Source of the DNA: Paenibacillus tuaregi
GTDB lineage: Bacteria; Bacillota; Bacilli; Paenibacillales; Paenibacillaceae
DNA: 64,000 bases
Direction of reading: 5' to 3'
Assembly (NCBI RefSeq): GCF_900086655.1
Contig: NZ_LT575476.1
Coordinates: forward strand, 3,982,543-4,046,542
Part shown: one piece after another, positions 1 to 7,429 of the stretch
Layout of the letters: each line of letters begins with the position of its first letter
How positions within the stretch are numbered: position 1 is the stretch's first letter
Notes under the pieces: generated by a model
Database searches by the model: none
What the model saw: the letters and a program-made list of their open reading frames with translations, nothing else
What the model was told of the DNA's origin: nothing
Made by a program: the position numbers and the translations under genes

Positions 1-30
1 AGCCATGCTAAATCCCTTCTTTTGTCAAAA

Positions 31-339
31 CTAGTGGTCACCGTGGTTCCCTTTGGAAGGGTTCGTGATCACAAAGCCCTCTTCAGGGAAATACAGATAG
101 TCAATCTTTACGCCTTCCAGGAACGGTTCATTCGGATCGACAATCACATCGATTTCCTTGTCGGTGGACACCACGGTATCCTTATCTGTAGGCTTGGCCA
201 AATCCATGCCATAGTGGGCATGATCGCCATGGGAGTGAGTGACAAACACCTTCAGAACAAGACCTTTACCCTGGTTTTCTTCCTTTTCCAGCTCTTTTTT
301 TATAATTTTCGCAGCATTGCGTGTGATCTTAACGCTCAT
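31..339 (-). CDS. HesB/IscA-like fold protein without cysteines
   Basis: This 102-residue protein has the pattern of the HesB/IscA (A-type iron-sulfur carrier) family: a helical N-terminus, a central V-x-V-T loop followed by YGMDLA, a D-P-N-E segment, and a C-terminus reading FVITNPSK. In ordinary family members three cysteines sit in the central loop and in a C-terminal CGCG-type motif and bind the cluster. Here there is no cysteine at all: the loop reads VTHSHGDHAHYG and the tail ends KGNHGDH, so both positions are rich in His and Asp. I infer that it does not carry a normal Fe-S cluster; another metal or a regulatory role is possible. The ATG has a clear AGGAGAG ribosome binding site. The family call is fairly secure; the function is unknown. 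Confidence 0.75.
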   Translation of the reverse strand: MSVKITRNAAKIIKKELEKEENQGKGLVLKVFVTHSHGDHAHYGMDLAKPTDKDTVVSTDKEIDVIVDPNEPFLEGVKIDYLYFPEEGFVITNPSKGNHGDH

Positions 340-443
340 GGCTCTCTCTCCTATTCATAGTAACAAACCCAATATGAATATTGTAAATAATCTGCCCCTT
401 TCGCGCAAGGAGCAGATCAAGAGGTGGATATATTACTTCGGAT

Positions 444-683
444 CTACTGAACCGGATATTTGCGTTCGGCACGGGTCACGAACCAATTCATGAGCAGCAT
501 CGTTACTGCGATGTCATCGATCGGAATAAAGGGCATCACATCCGGCAGAACCCAATACAATCCGGCTGGAACCAGGAACAGAAGCTTCTCGGGAAGAGGG
601 ACTTTGGAGGACGTGAGCAGTCTTGGCAGCCGCCGGAAAATATGGCCCCAGCGCTTGAGCGACCATAGCTTTTGCAGTTTCAT
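444..683 (-). CDS. DUF1232 (YkvA-like) small membrane protein
   Basis: A 79-residue protein with the DUF1232 core: a hydrophobic stretch, then a LPD-x-MPFIPIDD motif near residues 48-57 that matches the family's typical P-D-x-I-P-x-x-x-x-D-D signature, then a second hydrophobic segment. Family members are small, probably membrane-associated proteins of unknown function. The start is supported by AGGAGGAG before the ATG. It stands alone; downstream on its strand lie about 100 bp and then the HesB-like gene, so the two could be co-transcribed. A cluster of palindromic repeats lies just upstream. Confidence 0.75.
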   Translation of the reverse strand: MKLQKLWSLKRWGHIFRRLPRLLTSSKVPLPEKLLFLVPAGLYWVLPDVMPFIPIDDIAVTMLLMNWFVTRAERKYPVQ

Positions 684-700
684 GTTAATCTCCTCCTAAA

Positions 701-799
701 AGTTTTGCAAAGCAAAACTGGCATCAGAAGCATACGCTAAAAGTTTTGCGAAGCAAAACTTACTTCGAAAGCATAAGCTTAGTTTTGCGAAGCAAAACT
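701..799. repeat. three tandem AGTTTTGC-N3-GCAAAACT palindromes
   Basis: Three near-identical 19-bp inverted repeats (8-bp arms AGTTTTGC and GCAAAACT around CAA or GAA) occur at 701-719, 742-760 and 781-799, about 40 bp apart. They are separated by related spacers containing ACTTCGAAAGCATAAGCT-like text. The same palindrome appears alone at 26009-26027 followed by a similar spacer. It resembles a REP/BIME-type intergenic family. It fills the gap between the DUF1232 gene and the M14 peptidase gene. Confidence 0.85.
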
Positions 800-852
800 T
801 TCTTCATAAGCTACACCCTTAGGATACCCCTTTTCCCGGCTTCTGAATAATC

Positions 853-1773
853 TCAGAATCTCATGACCTCTGCGAGCAGCTCCGACACCTCCGCATAGAT
901 CGATTCAAAATCCGATGCTGGCAGAGGGTTTACTCCCTCACCTGCTTCAATCGTGAATCCCGGCCTTCTAAACTCCTGAATGAACCAGTCCTTGTAACCT
1001 GCATCACTGCCCGTAAGCTTGACCGCACGATACCCGGATACATAAGCCAGCCTTCTGGCAAGGTGCTCCGCATAGCTGGGCTCCATGTCACGATAATTCC
1101 AGTAAATTTCCTTCCCCTGTGTGTGCAAAGAGACGGCAAGATCAAAGTCTTCACACCGGGTTAGAACTGCAAGCGCTTTCGATTCCGGTTCTGTCAGCGG
1201 AGCAGTTCCCCCGTAATCCTGGGCAGACGGCATAAGAATCGCCCTTCGGCGCTGCTCTTCCTCCCAATAAGCCGGGAACTGATCATTCAAATCTACTCCC
1301 TGAATATTTGCTTTCCAGCGGCTGAAATCCGTACTTCCCTGATTCCAGGCCAGCAGCTGGCCTGCATTCGCATGAGCCGGTGTAATCCCTTCCTGGGATA
1401 AATTCACCCCGTCCGGATTCACCATCGGCACAGCCCATAAGGTAATCTCCTTAAGCCATGAGCAGGCTTCCCTGCTCCAGCGCTCTGAGCTTTCCACCGT
1501 CGAAGCGAGCGTCTCCTCAATAAAACGCAGCAGCAGCGGAGCTGTAATCCACTCGTTAGCATGAACCGCCCCATTCATATGGAACGCCTTAGGCCCACTG
1601 CCCAGCCGGATACAATAAAGCGGCTTCCCCATTACACTTCGGCCGATTTCCAGCACTTCAAAATGGGGATAGGCACACTGCAGCTGCTTAAGCTGTGCCA
1701 CCATATCCTTGTATAAATAAGTATTGCCCGTCTGCACGATCCGCCTCTTGTTCATCTGATAACAGAATTCCAT
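853..1773 (-). CDS. M14 family gamma-D-glutamyl-diamino acid endopeptidase-like protein
   Basis: A zinc carboxypeptidase-fold (M14) enzyme of about 306 residues. The zinc motif is H71-x-x-E74 (VHANEW), the third zinc His is in VSLHTQG, and the catalytic Glu is in FTIEAGEG near the C-terminus. The stretch from LLAWNQGS to GVDLNDQFPAYWEE closely follows the Lysinibacillus sphaericus endopeptidase I type, which cuts gamma-D-Glu-diaminopimelate bonds in spore or cell-wall peptides. Those relatives carry N-terminal LysM domains; this one has none and no obvious signal peptide, so it may act on recycled muropeptides in the cytoplasm. The ATG at 1773 has a strong GAGGAGGGG site. The open frame continues upstream, but that extension is encoded by a repeat element and is unlikely to be translated. 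Confidence 0.85.
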   Translation of the reverse strand: MEFCYQMNKRRIVQTGNTYLYKDMVAQLKQLQCAYPHFEVLEIGRSVMGKPLYCIRLGSGPKAFHMNGAVHANEWITAPLLLRFIEETLASTVESSERWSREACSWLKEITLWAVPMVNPDGVNLSQEGITPAHANAGQLLAWNQGSTDFSRWKANIQGVDLNDQFPAYWEEEQRRRAILMPSAQDYGGTAPLTEPESKALAVLTRCEDFDLAVSLHTQGKEIYWNYRDMEPSYAEHLARRLAYVSGYRAVKLTGSDAGYKDWFIQEFRRPGFTIEAGEGVNPLPASDFESIYAEVSELLAEVMRF

Positions 1774-1811
1774 GAGCCCCTCCTCTTCTTCTTCATATTT
1801 CCTTGTTAAGG

Positions 1812-1920
1812 TTATATAAAATGACTTATGAAGATTACTCTTTTGGGACGCTGCGATGCCGAGTGTTCTTACGACCTCTCTTGTCACCGAAATGCTTGAA
1901 CCAAATATCCCGTGGAGCTT
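1812..1920. repeat. MITE-like element, truncated copy
   Basis: The left-end sequence TTATATAAAATGACTTATGAAG, the GATGCCGAGTGTTCTTACGA core and the CACCGAAATGCTTGAAC segment match the full elements at 20719-20920 and 23481-23680. The right half is missing. It lies directly 5' of the M14 peptidase gene and extends that gene's open frame artificially. Confidence 0.75.
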
Positions 1921-2022
1921 ATATAGCGTCTATTCGATCTGAGCCAGAGTGCTGCCTATGTCTATATGGTATTTCTACAATTGTATGCCCGGGATTCTGT
2001 CCAATGTGCCATAAATGCCAAT

Positions 2023-2056
2023 AGGCCCCGGAGAACATTGAAGTTCACCGGAGCCT
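2023..2056 (-). terminator. possible murI terminator hairpin
   Basis: An imperfect inverted repeat (AGGCCCCGGAGAAC against GTTCACCGGAGCCT) lies just beyond the murI stop codon. The stem is long, but no clear T-run follows on the minus strand, so it is a weak intrinsic terminator or only an mRNA 3'-end hairpin. Confidence 0.4.
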
Positions 2057-2078
2057 ACTCTAAGTTGCAGCTGATTGT

Positions 2079-2891
2079 TTATAAAACCGGATTCTGCCAT
2101 ACGACAGGTGTAAGATTAATTTGCTCACCCAGCCACTCGCAGGCAATCGTCTGGAACATCTCGGCATCCCCGCTGCAGAAAAACTGATGCACAGGAGTCT
2201 CATCCCCCTGAGCGAGCTGTCCTTTCTGGTACAGTACCGTGCTGATCTCACGGGCTGTCTCATCAGCGGAACTGATCAGCTTCACTTTTGGTCCCATCTC
2301 TAGCTGGATCGCTTTTTTAAGAAAAGGATAATGAGTGCATCCCAGAATGAGGCAGTCCATCGGATTCTGTTTGATCCCTTTCAAGGCATCCCGGACGACT
2401 TCCTGTGTCTCCATCGTATCGAACACTCCACGTTCTACAAGCGGCACCAGTGTGGGACAGGCCTCACTGACCACATGGACGAAAGGAGACAGCTCACGTA
2501 AGGCAGCCGGATAAGCGCCGCTGTGTATCGTTCCCGCTGTCCCGATGACCCCGATATGCCCCGTCTTGGTGGCGCTGATGGCTGCGCGTGCGCCCGGACG
2601 GATGACCCCAATGACAGGAATATTCATTTTGGCCTTAATGTAGTCCAGAGCGGCCGCGGTTGCGGTATTACAGGCAATTACGATCATTTTCGGTTTAAAC
2701 TGAATCAAGTAGTCCACGATCTGCTCCGTGAACAAGCGGACTTCCTCCGGTGTACGCGGGCCATAGGGAGTACGGGCAGTGTCACCGAAGTAGATCACCT
2801 TCTCCCGGGGGAGCTGGCGCATAACTTCTCTGACAACAGTTAGTCCCCCCACACCCGAATCTAATATTGCGATAGCTTGCTGCACGAACAT
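2079..2891 (-). CDS. murI: glutamate racemase
   Basis: Interconverts L- and D-glutamate without cofactor, supplying D-Glu for peptidoglycan and, in some bacilli, poly-gamma-glutamate. The sequence shows the family's landmarks: DSGVGGLTV at residues 11-19, YFGDTARTPYG, the first catalytic Cys in ACNTATAAA (Cys74) and the second in GCTHYPFL. Length (270 residues) is typical. I start at ATG 2891, which has AAAGGAAG upstream; an in-frame upstream ATG would add about 22 residues with no good ribosome binding site. It follows ytxH on the same strand, separated by a 260-bp region containing a nested hairpin. Confidence 0.95.
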   Translation of the reverse strand: MFVQQAIAILDSGVGGLTVVREVMRQLPREKVIYFGDTARTPYGPRTPEEVRLFTEQIVDYLIQFKPKMIVIACNTATAAALDYIKAKMNIPVIGVIRPGARAAISATKTGHIGVIGTAGTIHSGAYPAALRELSPFVHVVSEACPTLVPLVERGVFDTMETQEVVRDALKGIKQNPMDCLILGCTHYPFLKKAIQLEMGPKVKLISSADETAREISTVLYQKGQLAQGDETPVHQFFCSGDAEMFQTIACEWLGEQINLTPVVWQNPVL

Positions 2892-3028
2892 CCCGCTTCC
2901 TTTGTCATAATCATTCACTCCAAATATTCTCACCGTTACTTTATGATATCCGGTCATAAAGCGTACCTAAATATTAACCCAATTTATACGGAGGGACAAG
3001 GAAAGTGGAAGATGTTGGATGAGGCAAC

Positions 3029-3137
3029 AAAAGATCCTTATATAGATTAAGCTGACATACAGGAGAGACCATGTAAAATGGGCTTAGATACTAGCTTGCC
3101 GCTCTCCTGTTCTTAGTTCATCCTATAAGGGTCTTTT
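3029..3137. other. nested hairpin structure between ytxH and murI
   Basis: Two nested stems are visible. The outer arms are AAAAGATCCTTATA (3029-3042) and TATAAGGGTCTTTT (3124-3137); the inner arms are ACAGGAGAG (3059-3067) and CTCTCCTGT (3102-3110). On the plus strand the structure ends in a nine-T run, like an intrinsic terminator; on the minus strand it ends in ATCTTTTGTT. It could terminate ytxH, or be a small structured RNA or leader element. No known riboswitch class is recognisable. Confidence 0.5.
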
Positions 3138-3156
3138 TTTTTCCAAGCTTGCGTGG

Positions 3157-3498
3157 TTATTTGGCAGCCTGAGTGGTATCTGAAGTCTCAGTTTGGTTCT
3201 CCTCCGAGGAGATTTCAACCACCAGCTCCTCTTCGGCACCCGATTTTGCCTTCTTGTCACGAAGAGCCTGGATGCTGCTGACGACGTCCTGGGCTTTGCC
3301 CTTGACCTTGTTAATGACCTCCGAGGTCTGCTCGCCTACTTTCCCGGCCACCTCGCGGGATTTGTCGCTAACCTGACGCGCTCCGTCAGCAATATCTTTA
3401 CGCAGCTCGCTGCCCTTCTTCGGAGCCAGCAATAAGGCTGCCGCTGAACCGACCAGACTGCCTACGAGTGCACCCAACCAGAAATTCTTTTGACTCAC
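3157..3498 (-). CDS. YtxH family protein
   Basis: A 113-residue YtxH-type protein. Residues 5-25 form a Gly/Ala-rich membrane segment (FWLGALVGSLVGSAAALLLA) followed directly by PKKGSELRKDI, the hallmark of the family (also called gas vesicle-like or general stress YtxH). The rest is a charged amphipathic helix with SDKSREVAGKVGEQ-type repeats and an acidic tail. Family members are single-pass envelope proteins linked to general stress in bacilli; the biochemical role is unknown. The start is a GTG preceded by AGGGAGAG. It stands alone, upstream of murI on the same strand. Confidence 0.85.
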   Translation of the reverse strand: MSQKNFWLGALVGSLVGSAAALLLAPKKGSELRKDIADGARQVSDKSREVAGKVGEQTSEVINKVKGKAQDVVSSIQALRDKKAKSGAEEELVVEISSEENQTETSDTTQAAK

Positions 3499-3655
3499 TT
3501 TACATCTCTCCCTCTGGCATCCGGATACTCCGGCCTTCCACCTGAATATCAGGGCGAATGCCTATAATGTTGATTCATTATAAGCAGCCTGGGCTCGTCT
3601 TGACACAGCTTTGGGAGAATTATTTTTCATTGTACGAGTCTGGCAGTACAGCTAG

Positions 3656-3859
3656 GAATACGAGTACACGGAGACGAATACTAAAGTTATGTTAATAGGA
3701 TGGAGTGATGCAGTAAATGGAGTGTTCTACCCTATTCACCTTATTCCAAGATACGAAGGTGATGGATTTTCCTGGAGTGAACCACTTCATTCACATGGGG
3801 CCGAACAACGATTAAGCCAGACTAAAGAAAAGATTCTAAAGGCGTTAAATGTGAAATGA
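3656..3859 (+). pseudogene. decayed C-terminal fragment of a HIT family gene
   Basis: An open stretch after an in-frame TAG at 3653 encodes text that reads as the C-terminus of a histidine-triad (HIT) protein: IGWSDAVNGVF, then IHLIPRYEGDGFSWSEPL, HSHGAEQRLSQ and a terminal helix. Intact HIT proteins have VFHxHxHxIPR; here the triad is reduced to VFYP-IHLIPR, with one residue lost and histidines replaced. The N-terminal half is not found upstream. The first ATG (3689) would give a 56-residue peptide with no clear ribosome binding site. I read this as a gene remnant. Confidence 0.6.
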
Positions 3860-3919
3860 TAGGTGGCGAAGATCCTTGTCCTAATCTGTATTCGTGAACG
3901 GTATAGTTTAACACAGCGC

Positions 3920-3965
3920 AAAAAAAAGCCCGAACCCGGATCAATCCATCCACTGGTTCAGGCTT
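3920..3965 (-). terminator. intrinsic terminator after the YutE-like gene
   Basis: Arms AAGCCCGAACC and GGTTCAGGCTT enclose a loop, and a seven-A run on the plus strand (3921-3927) gives a T-tract on the minus strand. Confidence 0.8.
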
Positions 3966-4031
3966 ATCCTGCTTTTCCCCGCTAGCTGCGGAGAAGTCTT
4001 ACCTTCAGCCAGATTAACCTCATCTTGGCAC

Positions 4032-4454
4032 TTATTGAAGTTCCCGGTCCAGGTAATCCCGCACGTTCTGGGCGAAAGTCGCCAGCGCCTCCGGCAGGTC
4101 GGCTCCCGGCTTGCCTTGTCCGTCTTTCCTCCAGTCGAAGTACTCCTGAACCAGCGGCCTGCGCAGTCTGACCAGACCGGTAAGCACCGCTGCCAGTTCT
4201 GCATCAACGACCTTCTCATCCAGCATAATGTCGACAATGTCCTCATAGCTGCTGGCATCACGCATAATAAAGCCGTCGATCAGATAACTGCCAACGTCCG
4301 TAACGACTTCAATGCTAAGATGAAGCGCTCTTTCCTCTGCAAAAGCCAAGATCAGATCAGGCTCCTGATCCGAATCTGCCTGGTTCAACACCTCTATAAT
4401 CTGCGGAAGCATGTCCAGCCGCCGCTCAATTTGTTCCCGGTTCACATAATACAT
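4032..4454 (-). CDS. YutE-like HepT/DUF86 family protein
   Basis: A 140-residue all-helical protein matching Bacillus YutE: it starts MYYVNREQIERRL and contains the diagnostic IDGFIMRD and DEKVV segments, then RRPLVQEY. The DUF86/HepT superfamily includes toxins with an R-x4-H motif; in YutE-type proteins, as here, the C-terminal His of that motif is replaced (RRPLVQEY). There is no partner nucleotidyltransferase (MntA) next to it, so a solitary housekeeping role is more likely than a toxin-antitoxin pair. It follows the Dabb gene by 13 bp on the same strand and is probably co-transcribed with it. A terminator follows. Confidence 0.75.
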   Translation of the reverse strand: MYYVNREQIERRLDMLPQIIEVLNQADSDQEPDLILAFAEERALHLSIEVVTDVGSYLIDGFIMRDASSYEDIVDIMLDEKVVDAELAAVLTGLVRLRRPLVQEYFDWRKDGQGKPGADLPEALATFAQNVRDYLDRELQ

Positions 4455-4467
4455 GCATCAAAGCCCC

Positions 4468-4755
4468 TTAAAATTCATAATCAACGGCAACCTGTGATTC
4501 CCGAACTTCCACCATATGCTCAATCACTTTCTTATGCTCAGGATGAACCTGATAGCCCTGCAAATCTTCCAGCGAAGCGAAGGTCGCAATTAAAGCAATA
4601 TCATAAGAACGCTCCGAATGAATCACATCCGCACCGACCTGGATATCGATCAGCTGCTCCACCTTGCCCTCCAGGCCGCGAAGCACCGATACCGTTCTTT
4701 CCACACTTTCCGGTGAAGAATCCTTCAATTTAAACAGGACGACATGTTTGATCAT
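4468..4755 (-). CDS. Dabb family stress-responsive alpha/beta-barrel protein
   Basis: A 95-residue protein of the Dabb (dimeric alpha-beta barrel) family. It begins MIKHVVLFKLKD, contains LRGLEGKVEQLIDIQVG and YDIALIATFASLEDLQGY, and ends with the HPEHKKVIEHM helix, in the standard family order. Bacterial members are small dimers of uncertain biochemical role, often annotated as stress-responsive. The ATG has an AAGGAGAGAG site. It is the first gene of a two-gene unit with the YutE-like gene. Confidence 0.85.
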   Translation of the reverse strand: MIKHVVLFKLKDSSPESVERTVSVLRGLEGKVEQLIDIQVGADVIHSERSYDIALIATFASLEDLQGYQVHPEHKKVIEHMVEVRESQVAVDYEF

Positions 4756-4913
4756 TTCGCTCTCTCCTTGTAGATCGGAATGGTAAACCCAAGATTAACC
4801 CTTAGGCAAATATATCACGGTTGGGTGAAAAGCAAAAGCAGCAGCCGATTATGAAGAGGCTATGAAAAAAATAACCGGCGTTCGAGCCCAAAATTCCTGA
4901 GACCAGCCAGCTC

Positions 4914-4950
4914 AAAAAGCCTTGACCAGGTACAATCGGCCAAGGCTTTT
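4914..4950 (-). terminator. intrinsic terminator of the kinase/GH4 operon
   Basis: Arms AAAAAGCCTTG and CAAGGCTTTT form a strong stem directly after the GH4 gene; it has T-runs in both directions. Confidence 0.85.
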
Positions 4951-4967
4951 CTCTTTAAAGAAGGAAA

Positions 4968-6275
4968 TTAATTGTTAAAGAACTGTGGCAGGTGCTTCTT
5001 GTGGGCTTCCAGCATTTCATCCAGAATCGCTTTGCCGACAGTTACGGAAGGCACGAGCGGATGGTGGGCCATCGCCTGCAGAGCAAGACCTCTGTCCCCA
5101 GTTACCGCAGCGTCAATTGCTGTGCTCTCATAGGACTTCACCGCATGAAGCAGGCCTTTCACATGCTCAGGCACATGGGTCGGCATGATCGGTACGGGTC
5201 CTTCACCAGTCACGATGCAGTTGATCTCAATGCTGGCATCCTCAGGCAGGAAGTCAAATACCCCGCCGTTTGGCACGTTCAGCGTCTGGATATCATTGCT
5301 GCCTTTGTATAGAGAACGCATGAGCTTCACAGCAGCCTCGGAGTAATAAGCCCCGCCGCGCTGTTCCAGCTGCTTCGGCTTCTCTTCCAGCGCCTCATCC
5401 TTATAGAGCTCGAACAGTTCCTTCTCCACACGGCTTACCACATCCGCACGGGTACCGTTCTTCTCCAGCGATTCTTTCATCTCAGCATACATTTCGTTCA
5501 TCATATAGTAGTATTTCAGGTAATAGGTAGGAACTGCGCCAAGGGAGCGAAGGAACTCATTGTCCCAGCCCACGGTAGGCACGTTCTTCGCTGAGTACTC
5601 ACGCTCTCCCGCAAGGATCTCAGGCAGCTTCTCCTCGCCGTCAACCAGTGCGGACGTTACCCAGTGAAGATGGTTGATGCCAACGAACTCAGGCAGCACC
5701 CGGCTCTCATCCACCTCATACACCTCTGCCAAGAACTTCTTAAAGTTGATTGGGGAATTGCACAAGCCTACAGTCTTCACCTTGGAATATTTCGTTACCG
5801 CTTCAGTAACCATACCCGCTGGGTTCGTGAAGTTGAGCATCCAGGCATTCGGAGCAAGCTCCTCGATGTCCCGGCAGATGTCCAGGATTACCGGAATGGT
5901 GCGCAGTGCTTTGAACATGCCCCCAGGGCCTGTGGTCTCCTGGCCAACAACACCGTGACGAATCGGAATATGTTCATCCAGCTTACGGGCATCAAGAAGC
6001 CCTACACGCATTTGTGTGCTGACAAAGTCCGCGCCCTTGATGGCTTCCCGGCGGTTCAGGGTCAGATGAACCTCCATTGGAATCCCCGCCTTGCGGACCA
6101 TCCGCTTGGCCAGATTGCCTACGATATCCAGCTTATGCTTGCCTTCCTCGATATCCACCAGCCATAGCTCCGAAATCGGCATATCGTTGTAGCCTTTAAT
6201 CAGACCCTCCACCAGCTCAGGGGTATAGGATGATCCTCCGCCAATTACCGCAATCTTAAGTCCTTGTTTGTTCAT
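4968..6275 (-). CDS. GH4 family 6-phospho-glycosidase (6-phospho-beta-glucosidase type)
   Basis: A 435-residue glycoside hydrolase family 4 enzyme, which cleaves phosphorylated disaccharides by an NAD+ and divalent-metal dependent redox mechanism. Visible marks: the Rossmann start KIAVIGGGSSYTPELVEG, the NFTNPAGMVTEA segment, the metal-binding Cys in GLCNSP and the metal His in GINHLHW. The IRHGVVGQETTGPGG segment fits the LicH/CelF 6-phospho-beta-glucosidase branch rather than alpha-galactosidases. Its ATG overlaps the upstream kinase stop (TAATG), so the two are translationally coupled. No PTS or ABC transporter is nearby, so the phosphate may be added by the neighbouring kinase after uptake. 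The exact substrate is unknown. Confidence 0.9.
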   Translation of the reverse strand: MNKQGLKIAVIGGGSSYTPELVEGLIKGYNDMPISELWLVDIEEGKHKLDIVGNLAKRMVRKAGIPMEVHLTLNRREAIKGADFVSTQMRVGLLDARKLDEHIPIRHGVVGQETTGPGGMFKALRTIPVILDICRDIEELAPNAWMLNFTNPAGMVTEAVTKYSKVKTVGLCNSPINFKKFLAEVYEVDESRVLPEFVGINHLHWVTSALVDGEEKLPEILAGEREYSAKNVPTVGWDNEFLRSLGAVPTYYLKYYYMMNEMYAEMKESLEKNGTRADVVSRVEKELFELYKDEALEEKPKQLEQRGGAYYSEAAVKLMRSLYKGSNDIQTLNVPNGGVFDFLPEDASIEINCIVTGEGPVPIMPTHVPEHVKGLLHAVKSYESTAIDAAVTGDRGLALQAMAHHPLVPSVTVGKAILDEMLEAHKKHLPQFFNN

Positions 6276-7264
6276 TACACTCGCTCTCCTTCCATTTTAG
6301 AAAAAGAAAATTGCTCAAGTTTTCGAATAACCTCTTCACTTGCCGAATGCCCTGCGGAATCCATAGCGCTTAGCACCGCGCCAGCAACAGGCTCCATCGT
6401 AATCCGTGTTACCGATGCTCTTGGAGCAGTCTTGCGAAGCTCTTCCTTGATGGCATCGACCATACCACTGTATTGGCTCTTGGCCAGCACACTCCCGCCA
6501 AGCACCACATCGAACTCGTCATTCTGCATGCCAAGACGTTTGATCAGGGCTGCTGCGGCATTGCCATGTTCAGTACCCTGCTCCCACAGAAACTCTCTGG
6601 CGACTTCGTCCCCCAGCTGAGCGGCCTCAAACACCAGCTCAGCCAGCCTGAGCGGCGGACGGAAGCGTTCATCCAGTGCCGCATCGAGCATGCGCGGCAC
6701 ATCCGGGAAGCCGGTCTCCCGCAGCACCAGATCATGCAGCAGCGTAGGCTTGCCCCGAAGATCCCAGGCCCGGACCGCTGAACGGAAGGCGAAATCCGCC
6801 AGGCTTCTTCCCGCTCCCAGCCCATCCCCGAACAAATATCCGAACCCTCCATATTGAAGCTCTTCGCCGCTGCGGCTGCGGGCAGCCGCGTTAAATCCCG
6901 TGCCGCTGATAATCACCGCCCCGTAGGACCTCGATGTTCCGGCACGCATTGCGATCATCGTATCGCAGGCAATGCGGTGTCTCGGGAATCCAAGTGCACC
7001 GATCATGGGCCTTAGAATTTCGAAATCCGGCTCCCGGTCGGCACCGGCAAGACCGAAAAAGGCGTATGTCACTTCAGACTGTGAAACACCTGCTTCTTCT
7101 AAGGCCAGTCTGCAGGCCAGCGCGATATTCTCTTCCGCTTGCCTGAGACCCGTCTGATGGTTGCCGTTACCTGCTGCGCCCCGCCCGATTACATCCCCGT
7201 TACTATTCACAAGCAGGCTGTGCGTCTTACTTCCGCCCGCATCTACACCAAGGTAGCAGTCCAT
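6275..7264 (-). CDS. BadF/BadG/BcrA/BcrD family sugar kinase (N-acetylglucosamine kinase-like)
   Basis: A 329-residue ASKHA-fold ATPase. The phosphate-1 loop is GVDAGGSKTHSLLV at the N-terminus; a second motif is AVIISGTGFNAAAR, followed by YGGFGYLFGDGLGAG. This architecture is that of the eukaryotic-type N-acetylglucosamine kinase/BadF group, which phosphorylates GlcNAc, glucosamine or related sugars. It is the first gene of a coupled pair with the GH4 phospho-glycosidase, downstream of an AraC regulator, so I infer a sugar or disaccharide is phosphorylated here and then cleaved or further used. The ATG has an AGGAGGAGAG site. Family assignment is good; the substrate is inferred. Confidence 0.85.
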   Translation of the reverse strand: MDCYLGVDAGGSKTHSLLVNSNGDVIGRGAAGNGNHQTGLRQAEENIALACRLALEEAGVSQSEVTYAFFGLAGADREPDFEILRPMIGALGFPRHRIACDTMIAMRAGTSRSYGAVIISGTGFNAAARSRSGEELQYGGFGYLFGDGLGAGRSLADFAFRSAVRAWDLRGKPTLLHDLVLRETGFPDVPRMLDAALDERFRPPLRLAELVFEAAQLGDEVAREFLWEQGTEHGNAAAALIKRLGMQNDEFDVVLGGSVLAKSQYSGMVDAIKEELRKTAPRASVTRITMEPVAGAVLSAMDSAGHSASEEVIRKLEQFSFSKMEGERV

Positions 7265-7370
7265 GTCTCATCTCTCCTCCTATATGGATTGAACTTCAGC
7301 TTACGATCTGCTGAAACGTCTGGGCTGTCCGATGGGTGCATTCCTCAGCTCATTCCATGTATTAAGCATA

Positions 7371-7406
7371 CAAAAAAGGACTAATGCATTCTTCTGCAAT
7401 AGTCCT
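7371..7406 (-). terminator. intrinsic terminator of the araC-type gene
   Basis: Arms AGGACTAATGCA and TGCAATAGTCCT (one mismatch) around TTCTTC, with a six-A run on the plus side giving a minus-strand T-tract. It separates the regulator from the kinase, so the kinase/GH4 pair should have its own promoter in 7265-7370. Confidence 0.85.
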
Positions 7407-7429
7407 CCAAACTGATACTATCTTACTAT

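Noticed and set aside
4032-4454. HepT toxin of a toxin-antitoxin pair
   Set aside because: No MntA-type nucleotidyltransferase is next to it, and the catalytic His position is not conserved, as in the YutE branch.
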